A stretch of DNA of 64,000 bases from Archangium primigenium (GTDB lineage: Bacteria; Myxococcota; Myxococcia; Myxococcales; Myxococcaceae): NCBI RefSeq assembly GCF_016904885.1, contig NZ_JADWYI010000001.1, positions 2,108,001 through 2,172,000 of the forward strand. Direction: 5' to 3'. The notes below the pieces were generated by a model. The model saw nothing but the letters and a program-made list of their open reading frames with translations. It searched no databases and had not been told where the DNA came from. The position numbers were made by a program, and so were the translations under genes. Numbering within the stretch: the first letter of the stretch is position 1; every line of letters begins with the position of its first letter. Of the stretch, positions 20,559 through 28,667 are shown piece by piece.

Positions 20559-21949
20559 GCGCGCTCCCCCAGGTGGACTACGTGGGCGAGCCGCGGGGGC
20601 TGCTCCAGCGGCTCCACGAGCTCATCCAGATGGCGCGCGAGAGCATCGTGCTGCAGATGTACCTCTTCGCCGCCGATGGCCATCTGTCGCTGCTGCGCCC
20701 GGGGCATGCGACCTTCCCCCTCGCGGGCACGGTCGGCGGATGGCTCCTGGAGAAGCGGCGACGCGAGCCGCACGTCCTCATCGTCGTGCTGCTCGACACC
20801 AACACGCCCGATGATCCGACCCGGGTGCGCCTGCCGGGTGAGCTGGTGCGCCACCAACTGGAGCGTGCGGGGGTGCTGGTGCTCAACGCCAACCTCTTCC
20901 ACACCCGCTTCGACGCCCGGCGCACCTGGCTGCCCGGCATGGACTTCCATCGGCGCTGGCGCGAGTTCGGCGCGCGGGACTGGGTGGCCCGGCAGCAGCG
21001 CTGGCAGACGCTCCACAACGTGGAGGACCACCGCAAGAACCTCGTCATCGATCAGGGCGCGTGGGGGGCGGTCACCTCGCACAACCTCTTCGACGCGGCG
21101 GCCGCCTGGCACGAGAACCTGCTGTGCTTCGACGGCGAGGCCGCGCGGGCCCTGTGGCACACCGCCCGCCGCGCGCTCCAGCTCGCCCTGGAGATTCCCC
21201 AGCGGCTGGACGAGGCCCAGCGCACCGCCCTCCTGGCCCTGCTGTCCCGCGAGGCCCGGGGCTCGCCCCCCTTCCAGCCCCAGCCCCCGCGCCCCGAGTT
21301 GGAGGCGTTGACGGCCCCCGAGGCCCCCGCGCTGCCTCCGCCCGCGCCGCGGCGGGCGCGGGTCCGGGTGCTGGACAGCGAGCACATCCGCCCCTGCCTG
21401 GAAGCCGCCATCACGCGCGTGCCGCCTGGCGGCCACATCGCCGTGGCCACCACCTACTTCTCGGACCTGGAGATGCTCGAGCGGCTGTTCTCCGCGGCGC
21501 GTGCCGGGGTCTCCGTGCGGGTGCTCATCGACGACCTGTGCGCCCTGCCGCTGCCCGCTCCGCACGCCTTCGCCGTGCGCCAGTTCGTCAACCGTCGGGT
21601 GATCGAGGCCGCCCGCACCCGGGCGCCTTCCGGCTTCGAGCTGCGGATCCACGCCTCGGGCGCGGGGGCGATGATGCACCTCAAGACGGCGGCCTTCTCC
21701 AGCGAGCAAGGGGCCGTGCTCATTGGCGGGCAGGCCAACTACACGCCCAACTCCTTCAACGGCGCGTGGTGGGAGACGGACGTGGAGGTCGAGAGTCCCG
21801 AGCTGGTGGCGGACTTCCTCGCCCACTTCGACGCCCTGTGGCGGCTGCCCACGTGCGCGCCTCCGGCCCCGAGACCTCGGGGATTGCCGTGGGCGCAGGT
21901 GAGTCTGGCCTTGCTCGCGTTGCTGGCGCGCTGTGGATGGCGGCCATGA
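20555..21949 (+). CDS. Phospholipase D-like (HKD) protein with atypical second motif
   Basis: A 464-residue PLD-superfamily protein, related to cardiolipin synthases in layout. The first HKD motif is complete (H159, K161, D166 in HRKNLVID). The second has H375 and K377 but Ser at the Asp position (HLKTAAFS), then GGQANYTPNSF. A Pro-rich linker (about 238-266) separates the halves and a hydrophobic tail (about 445-460) may anchor the protein. The GTG start overlaps the stop of the oxygenase gene. It may transfer or hydrolyse a phosphodiester, or a related bond, on the product of its neighbours; the substrate is unknown. Confidence 0.85.
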   Translation: MSALPQVDYVGEPRGLLQRLHELIQMARESIVLQMYLFAADGHLSLLRPGHATFPLAGTVGGWLLEKRRREPHVLIVVLLDTNTPDDPTRVRLPGELVRHQLERAGVLVLNANLFHTRFDARRTWLPGMDFHRRWREFGARDWVARQQRWQTLHNVEDHRKNLVIDQGAWGAVTSHNLFDAAAAWHENLLCFDGEAARALWHTARRALQLALEIPQRLDEAQRTALLALLSREARGSPPFQPQPPRPELEALTAPEAPALPPPAPRRARVRVLDSEHIRPCLEAAITRVPPGGHIAVATTYFSDLEMLERLFSAARAGVSVRVLIDDLCALPLPAPHAFAVRQFVNRRVIEAARTRAPSGFELRIHASGAGAMMHLKTAAFSSEQGAVLIGGQANYTPNSFNGAWWETDVEVESPELVADFLAHFDALWRLPTCAPPAPRPRGLPWAQVSLALLALLARCGWRP

Positions 21950-22932
21950 CGCCCGCCTTCTCCATCACCCCGACGCCTGTCGAGCGGGCCCGGTGGGTGT
22001 CCGAGTCGGTGGGCCGGGAGGTGTACGTCAAGCGGGAGGGCGCCACCCATGCGCTGTATGGGGGCAACAAGGCGCGCAAGCTCGCGACCCTGCTCGCCGA
22101 TGCGCGCGCGCGGGAGGCCACGGACCTCGTCAGCGTGGGGGCCGCGGGCTCCCACCACCTGCTGGCCACCGCGGTTCACGGACGGGCGGCCGGCTTCGAG
22201 GTCACCGCCGTGGTCGTCCCGGGCCCCGACTCCCCCGAGGCGCGTGACTCCCTGCGGGCCACGGCCGCCCAGGGCTGTCGGCTGCTGCCCGTGAGCGGCG
22301 AATGGGCCGCCGTGCCCCGGCTGCTCGGCGTGCTGTGGGCGCTGAAGCGGCGCGGCCGGAGGCCCTACTTCCTGCCTCCGGGAGGCAGCTCGGTGGTGGG
22401 GGCCCTGGGCTACGTGGCCGCGGTGCAGGAACTGGCGCTGCAGCACGCCCGCGGGGAACTGCCCGAGTGGCCCGAGGCGATGGTGTGCGTGCTCGGCTCG
22501 GGGGGCATGCTGGCGGGGCTCGCGGCGGGCGTGCATCTGGTCGGGCGCCCGTGCCGGGTGGTGGGCGTGGCCGTCTGGAGCGCCTGGGCGGCGCACCGGG
22601 GCGCGCTCGCGTGGATGGCGCGGCGCACCCTGACCCGCGCGGCCGGCGCGAGTGCTCCGTGCTCCCTCGAGGTGGAGCGGGGACAGTTGGGCGCCGGTTA
22701 TGGACAGCCCACCGAGGCGGCCCTGGAGGCCCGGAGCCTCTTCGCCCGGGATGGGGTGGCGCTGGACCTGACCTATACCGCCAAGGCCGCCGCGGGATTG
22801 CTGGCCCTCGCGCGCGCGCCCTCGGGACCGCGCCGGCTGCTCTTCTGGCACTCGCTCTCGTCGGCGCCGCTCGGGCCGTTGCTCGAGGGGGGACCGCCTC
22901 CCTCAGCGCGTGTGCGCGCGCTCCTGCGCTGA
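21946..22932 (+). CDS. PLP-dependent enzyme of the ACC deaminase/D-cysteine desulfhydrase family
   Basis: A 328-residue fold-type II PLP enzyme. The cofactor lysine is in YGGNKARKL (K42) and a Gly-rich phosphate loop follows later (LGSGGMLAG). The family's usual substrate-loop sequence is replaced by VGAAGSHHLLA, so its activity may differ from ACC deaminase or D-cysteine desulfhydrase. The ATG overlaps the PLD-like stop (ATGA); an ATG three codons upstream is possible. The gene converges on the asparagine synthetase gene with a 30-base overlap. It probably acts on a small amino acid linked to this cluster. Confidence 0.85.
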   Translation: MTPAFSITPTPVERARWVSESVGREVYVKREGATHALYGGNKARKLATLLADARAREATDLVSVGAAGSHHLLATAVHGRAAGFEVTAVVVPGPDSPEARDSLRATAAQGCRLLPVSGEWAAVPRLLGVLWALKRRGRRPYFLPPGGSSVVGALGYVAAVQELALQHARGELPEWPEAMVCVLGSGGMLAGLAAGVHLVGRPCRVVGVAVWSAWAAHRGALAWMARRTLTRAAGASAPCSLEVERGQLGAGYGQPTEAALEARSLFARDGVALDLTYTAKAAAGLLALARAPSGPRRLLFWHSLSSAPLGPLLEGGPPPSARVRALLR

Positions 22933-24861
22933 CAGCGGGGGCGGGCTCCAGACGGGCAGCTCACACAGGCCGCCGCCCAGGAACAGGTGGTGCCAGAGTT
23001 GGGTCGTCACCACCCCGGACAGGCCCGCCTCCAGCACGTAGCGCCGGGGCGCGAAGGCGGGTTGCCGGGCGATGCACGCCTGGGCCCGGGCCACGCCTTC
23101 CGGGGAGAACCAGGCGGCGGCACGCAGGGACTCGGGCGACAGCAACTGCTCGGCCCACCGGGGCCGGTGCGGACCGTGGAAGACGGGGTGGGCGCGGAAC
23201 ATCGCCTTGGGGCGGCGGGCCAGGGTCGCGGGCACCCGGCGCGCGGCCAGCTCGCGCAGCAGCCACTTGTCCGTCAGCCCCCGCAGTTTGTAGCGCGGCG
23301 ACAGGCTCGCGGCGAAGTCGATGACCTCCTCGTCGAGGAAGGGATAGCGCGCCTCCACGCCGGAGTGCATGGAGACCCGGTCCCCCTTGTCCGCCAGCAG
23401 GTGGCCCGCGAGCAGCAGTTTGTACTCGACGTAGAGGGACTGGTGCAGCGGGTGCCAGCGGTGGCGCCTCGGGTGGTGCAGGTCCAGCTCCTCGAGGGGC
23501 GAGGCGTCCCCGAGCCGTTCCCACAGGGCCTCGCCGTAGAGGTGTTCCCGCGCACGCGAGAGTGGATCGAAGAGATCCTCCTGGGCGCCGCGGCCCGGGC
23601 CGAGCAGCGCTGGCAGGGGCAGGCGCTGTCCCCCCACGAGCCCGAAGAGCACGCGTCGCAACAGGCGCGGCCCCCATGCGCCCGCGTGCGATTCCACCCA
23701 CGACAGGACCCGGTGCGATTTGTACCAGGGGTAGCCCGCGAAGGCCTCGTCGGCGCCCTCGCCGGTGAGCACCGCCTTGTGGCCCCGCTCGCGCACCCGG
23801 GCGGCGAGTCGCAGCAGGCACGCCGCGGCGGTGTCGAACACGGGGCCCTCGGCGGCGGTGACGAGCGCGGGGAAGGTCTCGGCGATGGTGGTGGGGTCCA
23901 GGGCCACGGTGTCGAGCTCGGCCCCCACGGCGCGGGCGGCGGCGGTGGCCTGGGGCCGCTCGTCGAGCCCCGCCCCCACCAGGCCAATGGTGAAGGCCCG
24001 GGGCACGGGGTGACCCTGGCGGGCCGCGAGCGCCAGGGCCACGGTGGAGTCCAGTCCTCCGCTGAGGTAGGCTCCGACCGGAGCGTCGGCACGCAGTCGG
24101 CGGGCCACGGCGCGCGAGAGCACGGCCTCCAATTCGTCCACGAGCACCTCGGTGCGCTCCTCCTGGCGCTCCTCGCCCGTGTCCGGGAAGTCGAGGTCCC
24201 AATAGCGGCGCGGGAGGACCCGGCCCTCGCGGACCTCGAGGAAGTGGCCGGGCGGCACGGGCCGGATGCCCTCGAAGAAGGAGCGGAAGGCGGGCGCGGC
24301 GAGGAAGCAGAAGAGGTGGTCCACCCCCCGGACATCCGGACGCGCGGGGACGAGCCCCGAGGCGAGCAGGGCCTTCACCTCGGACGCCCAGAGCAGCCAG
24401 CCGTCGCGCTCGGTGTAGTACAGCGGGCAGATGCCCACGCGATCCCTCGCGAGCCACAAGGTCCGGCGGGGGCGGTCCCACAGCGAGACGGCGAACTGAC
24501 CCCGGGCCCGCGCGAAGGTGCCCGCGCCATGTTCCTCGTAGAGGTGCACCCACGCCTCGGTGTCACAGCGCGAGGCGAAGACGTGGCCCCGGGCGCTCAA
24601 CTCCTCTCGCAGCGTGGGGGCGTCATAGAGCTCGCCATTGCTGGCCACCCAGATGTCCGCGCGCTCGTTGGCCAGGGGTTGGCGCCCTCCCTCGGGGTCC
24701 ACCAGGGCGAGCCGACGCGCACACAGCGCCAGGCCGGGCTCCTGGTGAAGATGCTCGTCGTCCGGTCCGCGATGCGCGAGGGCTCGCGCCATGGCCACGA
24801 GGCGCTCGCGGGGAAACGAACGCCTTGCCTCCAGGTCCACGGCCCCGGCGATTCCACACAT
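22903..24861 (-). CDS. asnB: Glutamine-dependent asparagine synthetase (or related amidotransferase)
   Basis: A 652-residue class-II amidotransferase. Mature Cys2 (MCGIAGA) is the glutaminase nucleophile, and the ATP-pyrophosphatase motif SGGLDS is at 267-272. The late motif SMHSGVEARYPFLDEEV is typical of AsnB. It makes asparagine from aspartate, glutamine and ATP, although close relatives amidate peptides or natural products. Its tail-to-tail overlap with the PLP gene and closeness to the oxygenase cluster leave a specialised role open. The start is fixed by the catalytic Cys. Confidence 0.92.
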   Translation of the reverse strand: MCGIAGAVDLEARRSFPRERLVAMARALAHRGPDDEHLHQEPGLALCARRLALVDPEGGRQPLANERADIWVASNGELYDAPTLREELSARGHVFASRCDTEAWVHLYEEHGAGTFARARGQFAVSLWDRPRRTLWLARDRVGICPLYYTERDGWLLWASEVKALLASGLVPARPDVRGVDHLFCFLAAPAFRSFFEGIRPVPPGHFLEVREGRVLPRRYWDLDFPDTGEERQEERTEVLVDELEAVLSRAVARRLRADAPVGAYLSGGLDSTVALALAARQGHPVPRAFTIGLVGAGLDERPQATAAARAVGAELDTVALDPTTIAETFPALVTAAEGPVFDTAAACLLRLAARVRERGHKAVLTGEGADEAFAGYPWYKSHRVLSWVESHAGAWGPRLLRRVLFGLVGGQRLPLPALLGPGRGAQEDLFDPLSRAREHLYGEALWERLGDASPLEELDLHHPRRHRWHPLHQSLYVEYKLLLAGHLLADKGDRVSMHSGVEARYPFLDEEVIDFAASLSPRYKLRGLTDKWLLRELAARRVPATLARRPKAMFRAHPVFHGPHRPRWAEQLLSPESLRAAAWFSPEGVARAQACIARQPAFAPRRYVLEAGLSGVVTTQLWHHLFLGGGLCELPVWSPPPLSAQERAHTR

Positions 24862-24891
24862 GACCGGGAATCTACAGCGGCGCCGGGGGAC

Positions 24892-25188
24892 TTACCCTCT
24901 CGATCGATCCACGAGGTACCAGAGCAGCGCGGTGGCGAGGCTGCTGGGAACGAGCAGGCTGCCGGCCTCCAGGGAGGACTTCACGCCGTTTCCGCCCTCG
25001 CTGGTGAGCACCAGCACCCCGATCGCCATGACTCCGGTGAGGAGGAACACGAGCGCGCGCCGTCCCTTCCGCTCCGGGGGCGGCAGGCGCTGGAGGACCC
25101 GCATCTGGAAGCCATCATCCGGAAGCGAGGGCAGGCCCTGGTGCCGCAGGAGCGTGTCGAGCCGGGTCTCCTCATCACGGTCATTCAT
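24892..25188 (-). CDS. Small membrane protein coupled to an ECF sigma factor, possible anti-sigma
   Basis: A 98-residue protein with an acidic/basic N-terminal helix (about 1-40) and two hydrophobic segments (about 43-60 and 77-92). Its ATG overlaps the stop of the ECF sigma gene. Position suggests it restrains the sigma factor at the membrane, but it lacks the zinc-finger Cys/His pattern of the anti-sigma at 2944-3729, so it would work by a different contact. Confidence 0.7.
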   Translation of the reverse strand: MNDRDEETRLDTLLRHQGLPSLPDDGFQMRVLQRLPPPERKGRRALVFLLTGVMAIGVLVLTSEGGNGVKSSLEAGSLLVPSSLATALLWYLVDRSRG

Positions 25189-25733
25189 GGGACCTCCTCG
25201 AGTTGCCGGCGCAGCTTCTCCTTGGCGCGCGCGACGTGGGTCTTGAGCGTCCCCAGGGGGCAGTCGAGGACGTGGGCCGCCTCCTCGTGGGTCAGCTCGT
25301 TGGCGTAGGTGAGCACGAGCGCCGCCCGCTCGCGGGGCTTGAGCGCGACCAGGGCCCGCTCCAGGTCATGGCGCTCCAGAATCATGTCCGGCGGGGCCTC
25401 CCCGGTGTCTCCGGCTTCCAGGAGCGGGGGCTCCATGGGGACCTCGCGACTGCCTCGGTCGCGGCTGAAGAAGGCGTTGCACGCGATGCGGTAGAGCCAC
25501 GAGGAGAACTTCGCGCCCCCCCGGTAGCCCCTCAGTCCCTGGTAGGCGCGCAGGAACGTCTCCTGCGCCAGATCATCGGCCCGTGCCACATCTCCCCCGG
25601 TCAGGCGGCGCAGCAGGCCCCGCACCGCGGACTGATGGCGCTGCATCAGCTCGCCAAAGGCCCGCCGGTCATCCCGGAGGAGCACCCGGGTGATGAGCTC
25701 GGCGTCCGAGGGGACTTCAGGGGACGGGGACAT
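25185..25733 (-). CDS. ECF-type RNA polymerase sigma factor
   Basis: A 182-residue sigma factor. Region 2 contains LTGGDVARADDLAQETFLRA and FSSWLYRIACNAFF; region 4 contains the helix-turn-helix LTHEEAAHVLDCPLGTLKTH. Length and layout fit ECF sigma factors. It is followed by a coupled small membrane protein and preceded, 12 bases away, by a DUF6249-like gene on the same strand, so the three may form one operon. Confidence 0.93.
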   Translation of the reverse strand: MSPSPEVPSDAELITRVLLRDDRRAFGELMQRHQSAVRGLLRRLTGGDVARADDLAQETFLRAYQGLRGYRGGAKFSSWLYRIACNAFFSRDRGSREVPMEPPLLEAGDTGEAPPDMILERHDLERALVALKPRERAALVLTYANELTHEEAAHVLDCPLGTLKTHVARAKEKLRRQLEEVP

Positions 25734-25745
25734 GGACGGAGGCGC

Positions 25746-26375
25746 TCAGGACCGAGGCTCGGGCGAAAGCGCGGTGGCCCAGGGCCCCTTGCCGTTGCGC
25801 AGACGCCAGACGAGCACATGTCCTAGGCCGATGAACAGCAGCATGGCGCCCGCGCCCCAGGCCCCTTCCTCTCCCGGGATCATCGCCAGGAACAGCGCCA
25901 GCCCCAGTCCCGACGCGGACAGGATGATGCCTCGGCGCAGGTCGGAGGGCTCGTTCCGGGGCGGCGTGAGCAACCCCGGGGGAATCTCCGCCCCCTTCTC
26001 CACCACCAGCCGCACCGTCTCGTGGATCCGGCGCGCCTTGCGATCCGCGGCCCACAGCCAGGCCAGGAAGCCCGTCAGCACACAACTGAAGAAGACGGTG
26101 CAGAGGACCACGGGCGTGGGATCGAAGCGCGCCTGCCGCGACTCGCGGGACTGGAGCAGCGAGAAGAGCTGATCCTGGCTGAGCCGTCCCGATGAGGACT
26201 CCAGGTGCTTCGCCTGGGCGTCGACCTCGGCTTCCACCGCCGCCAGCTCGGCTTCCACCGCCGCCCGATGCGCCTCGAGTTCGGGGGGAGGGGGAGGGGG
26301 AGGGGGTTGGGACCAGGCCTGACCCGCTCCCAGCAGGGTGGCCATGAGACACATCTGGAGCATCTGACGCTTCAT
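25746..26375 (-). CDS. DUF6249-like membrane protein
   Basis: A 209-residue protein with a signal peptide ending near AWSQ, a polyproline run, a helical region (about 33-70, ELEAHRAAVEAELAAVEAE) likely to be a coiled coil, a first membrane helix (about 90-112), the DUF6249 segment HETVRLVVEKGAEIPPGLL, and two more hydrophobic segments. Such proteins commonly sit beside ECF sigma factors, as here. The ATG at 26375 gives the signal peptide. Role unknown; it could sense envelope conditions for the sigma module. Confidence 0.75.
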   Translation of the reverse strand: MKRQMLQMCLMATLLGAGQAWSQPPPPPPPPELEAHRAAVEAELAAVEAEVDAQAKHLESSSGRLSQDQLFSLLQSRESRQARFDPTPVVLCTVFFSCVLTGFLAWLWAADRKARRIHETVRLVVEKGAEIPPGLLTPPRNEPSDLRRGIILSASGLGLALFLAMIPGEEGAWGAGAMLLFIGLGHVLVWRLRNGKGPWATALSPEPRS

Positions 26376-26575
26376 ACGCGAGGAATCCCGCCTGTCGGTT
26401 GGTGGCGGTGAGACTCGCGGAGAGGGCGTCCTGGATTCAGGCGCTGATTTTTTCCCGTGTCCGCCCGACGTGCCGGGGTGCACGCCAGGAGTCCGGGTCC
26501 AGCGACTCCTGAGGTGTGGGTTCCTCTCATCCAGGCGGCATCCCGGGAGCCACACGGGATGCGCCCGTCCACGGC

Positions 26576-27754
26576 CTACTTCTTCTTGACCTTGATCGAC
26601 GAGGTGAGGTCGTTGAAGTTGTACGTCGTCAGGTTCGGCACGTCGCAGCCGCAGGCCAGCGCGCCACCGAGGAAGTTGGCGTCGTTGAACACGGTCCACT
26701 CGTAGCCGGAGGTCACGACCTTGATCGAGGAGATGCGGTCGTTCCACGCCGCGCCGACGAAGGAGTTGTCGCCGGTGAGGCAGAAGCTCTCGCCCCGGTA
26801 GTCCGCGTCGGCGTAGAAGCAGACGCCGGAGGCGGTGGTGCTGCCGCCGTAGATGGCGCGGATGGCCGACAGGTCGCCCGCGGTGAAGCTGTTGACGCGG
26901 TCGTTGCCGACCAGCTCGGGCGGGAAGCCATTCTTGGGCACGTAGTCCCAGCGGCCGTTCACGTAGTAGTTGCGGTAGTGCATCATCGACTCGAAGTCGT
27001 ACGCGCCGATGGGCGTGCCCGCCGAGCCCCGATCGATCTCGTTCTGGCTGCCGCCCGCGTTGACGGTGACCCACTGGTCGCGGTCCTGACGCACCTGCTC
27101 GTGCGCGAGGCCCACCGCGTGGCCGAGCTCGTGCCGGGCGGGGTTCACGCCGCAGCCCTTGCCCAGGGACAGGTCCTGCCGCCCGCCAATCTTGCCGACG
27201 TAGCTCCAGCAGCCGTCGCTGGTGATGATGCGCACGTAATCGGTCTGGTTGGTCCGGGCCACCCAGCGGATGGAGGTCTTCGCGTCGTAGTCGGCCTTGG
27301 CGCCGGCGAAGGCCGTGCGCGTCTCCGACGAGGCGGCGGAATCGATCTCGTACGGAATGACGCCCCCGGGCCACTTCTGACCGGTGGCGTTGACGATGCC
27401 GGAGCCCATGGGACGCACGCGCTCGGCGCCGTCCAGGTGCAGGATCACCTGCTTGTCCGCGCTCAGCACCTGCTTGCCCGAGACCTCACCGATCACCTGA
27501 TCGCCGACGAAGGCGTAGTTGCCCTTGAGGACCGCCGTGACGGGAGCCTCGAAGCCGGCCAGTCGGACCTGGAAGGACTGTCCTTTCGGGTACTGGGAGT
27601 TGTACACGGCGTCGTTCTCCGCCGCGCGCTCCTGCTCGCTCATCTCCGATTGGGACGCTTGTTGTTGCGGGAGGGCCTCCTCCTGCTGTCCACATGCGGT
27701 CCCCAGCAGACCCAAGGCAAGAAAAGCCACGTGACGCATTCCACGGTTGAGCAT
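26576..27754 (-). CDS. Astacin-family (M12A) metalloprotease lipoprotein with beta/gamma-crystallin-like domain
   Basis: A 392-residue secreted lipoprotein. The signal peptide ends in lipobox LGTAC (Cys21). The catalytic domain (about 120-305) has the astacin zinc site HELGHAVGLAHE (208-219) and Met-turn SMMHY (256-260). Residues 50-115 are a likely propeptide. The C-terminal 85 residues (VCFYADADYRGESFC onward) look like a beta/gamma-crystallin or I36-type domain, which may bind calcium or stabilise the enzyme. GAGG lies five bases before the ATG. It is a candidate predation or extracellular-digestion enzyme. It diverges from the CAP gene across an AT-rich region. Confidence 0.93.
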   Translation of the reverse strand: MLNRGMRHVAFLALGLLGTACGQQEEALPQQQASQSEMSEQERAAENDAVYNSQYPKGQSFQVRLAGFEAPVTAVLKGNYAFVGDQVIGEVSGKQVLSADKQVILHLDGAERVRPMGSGIVNATGQKWPGGVIPYEIDSAASSETRTAFAGAKADYDAKTSIRWVARTNQTDYVRIITSDGCWSYVGKIGGRQDLSLGKGCGVNPARHELGHAVGLAHEQVRQDRDQWVTVNAGGSQNEIDRGSAGTPIGAYDFESMMHYRNYYVNGRWDYVPKNGFPPELVGNDRVNSFTAGDLSAIRAIYGGSTTASGVCFYADADYRGESFCLTGDNSFVGAAWNDRISSIKVVTSGYEWTVFNDANFLGGALACGCDVPNLTTYNFNDLTSSIKVKKK

Positions 27755-28019
27755 GTTGTCCTCGTCGGATGGTGCGGCACGGGGGCGGGAGTGCGGCTCG
27801 CGCACCCTCCCGGACGTCGTTGCCGCGATTGGCGCCGATAAATTGACGTAAACGGGTAAAGTCAGCAAGAGCTGTTTGAATCGTTTAAGCAGATAAATGG
27901 GCTTTACTGTTCAAATGTAAAATTCCGGTTCGTGGGGGTCCCTCGCGGTGGAAATGGAGGCCTGGGGTGCGTGTTGGGTACGGGTACGCTGTCCCTTGCC
28001 CGTCGAGGACTCCCCGTCC
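27755..28019. promoter_or_regulatory. AT-rich divergent control region with an imperfect operator-like dyad
   Basis: The region from about 27835 to 27930 is far more AT-rich than its surroundings and lies between the divergent astacin and CAP genes. It contains the 21-bp imperfect palindrome CTGTTTGAATCGTTTAAGCA(G) at 27872-27892 (7 of 9 arm positions pair) and a half-site-like CTGTTCAAA shortly after. It probably holds both promoters; exact -35/-10 elements are not certain. Confidence 0.5.
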
Positions 28020-28613
28020 ATGCGTCCCTTTCGAGTCGTGCTCTCCGCGTTCTCCCTGCTGGCGCTCACCGCCTCGAGTGCCTTCGCGCGCAATCCCACC
28101 GAGCTCCCGGTGGACGCCGCCTACCGCAAGGCCTTCCGGGAGACGATCCTCGCCCGGCACAACGAGTATCGGGCCCGGCATGGCGTTCCTCCCTTGAAGT
28201 GGAGTGACAGCATCGCGAAGTACGCGGCCACGCGCGCGAAGACGCGGGCCCAGCAGGACGGCCTCTCCGCGGGTCACTCCGGGCTCGCCCCGGGGTATGG
28301 GGAGAACCTCTACTGGGGGGGCAGCAGTGGCGCGGGCTCGGCCGTGCCTGCCGCCACGGATGCCGCCGAGCGCGCGACCAAGAGCTGGTACGACGAGATC
28401 AAGGACTACGACTACAAGAACCCGACGTTCAGTCCCAAGGTCGGCCACTTCACGCAGATGATCTGGAAGAACACCACGGAAGTGGGCTGCGCGGTCTTCA
28501 GTCTCAAAGGCAGTCAGTGGCTGGAGACGTATGTCGCCTGTGAGTACCAGCCCCCGGGCAATGTCATGGGCCAGTTCGCCGCGAACGTTCCGCCGCCCAA
28601 GAAGAAGGGCTGA
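28020..28613 (+). CDS. Secreted CAP (SCP/PR-1) domain protein
   Basis: A 197-residue secreted protein. A signal peptide (cleavage near SSAFA) is followed by a CAP domain with HNEYRARHGVPPL, the central YGENLYWG motif, GHFTQMIWKNTTEVGC and YVACEYQPPGN, the usual CAP signatures. CAP proteins bind lipids, sterols or small ligands outside the cell; bacterial roles are mostly unknown. The ATG at 28020 gives the signal peptide. It converges on the porin gene. Confidence 0.92.
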   Translation: MRPFRVVLSAFSLLALTASSAFARNPTELPVDAAYRKAFRETILARHNEYRARHGVPPLKWSDSIAKYAATRAKTRAQQDGLSAGHSGLAPGYGENLYWGGSSGAGSAVPAATDAAERATKSWYDEIKDYDYKNPTFSPKVGHFTQMIWKNTTEVGCAVFSLKGSQWLETYVACEYQPPGNVMGQFAANVPPPKKKG

Positions 28614-28667
28614 GCCAATCCGCGGGGTGACGGCGATGAAGCGCGCAGGTGCGCAACGACTGTCGCG

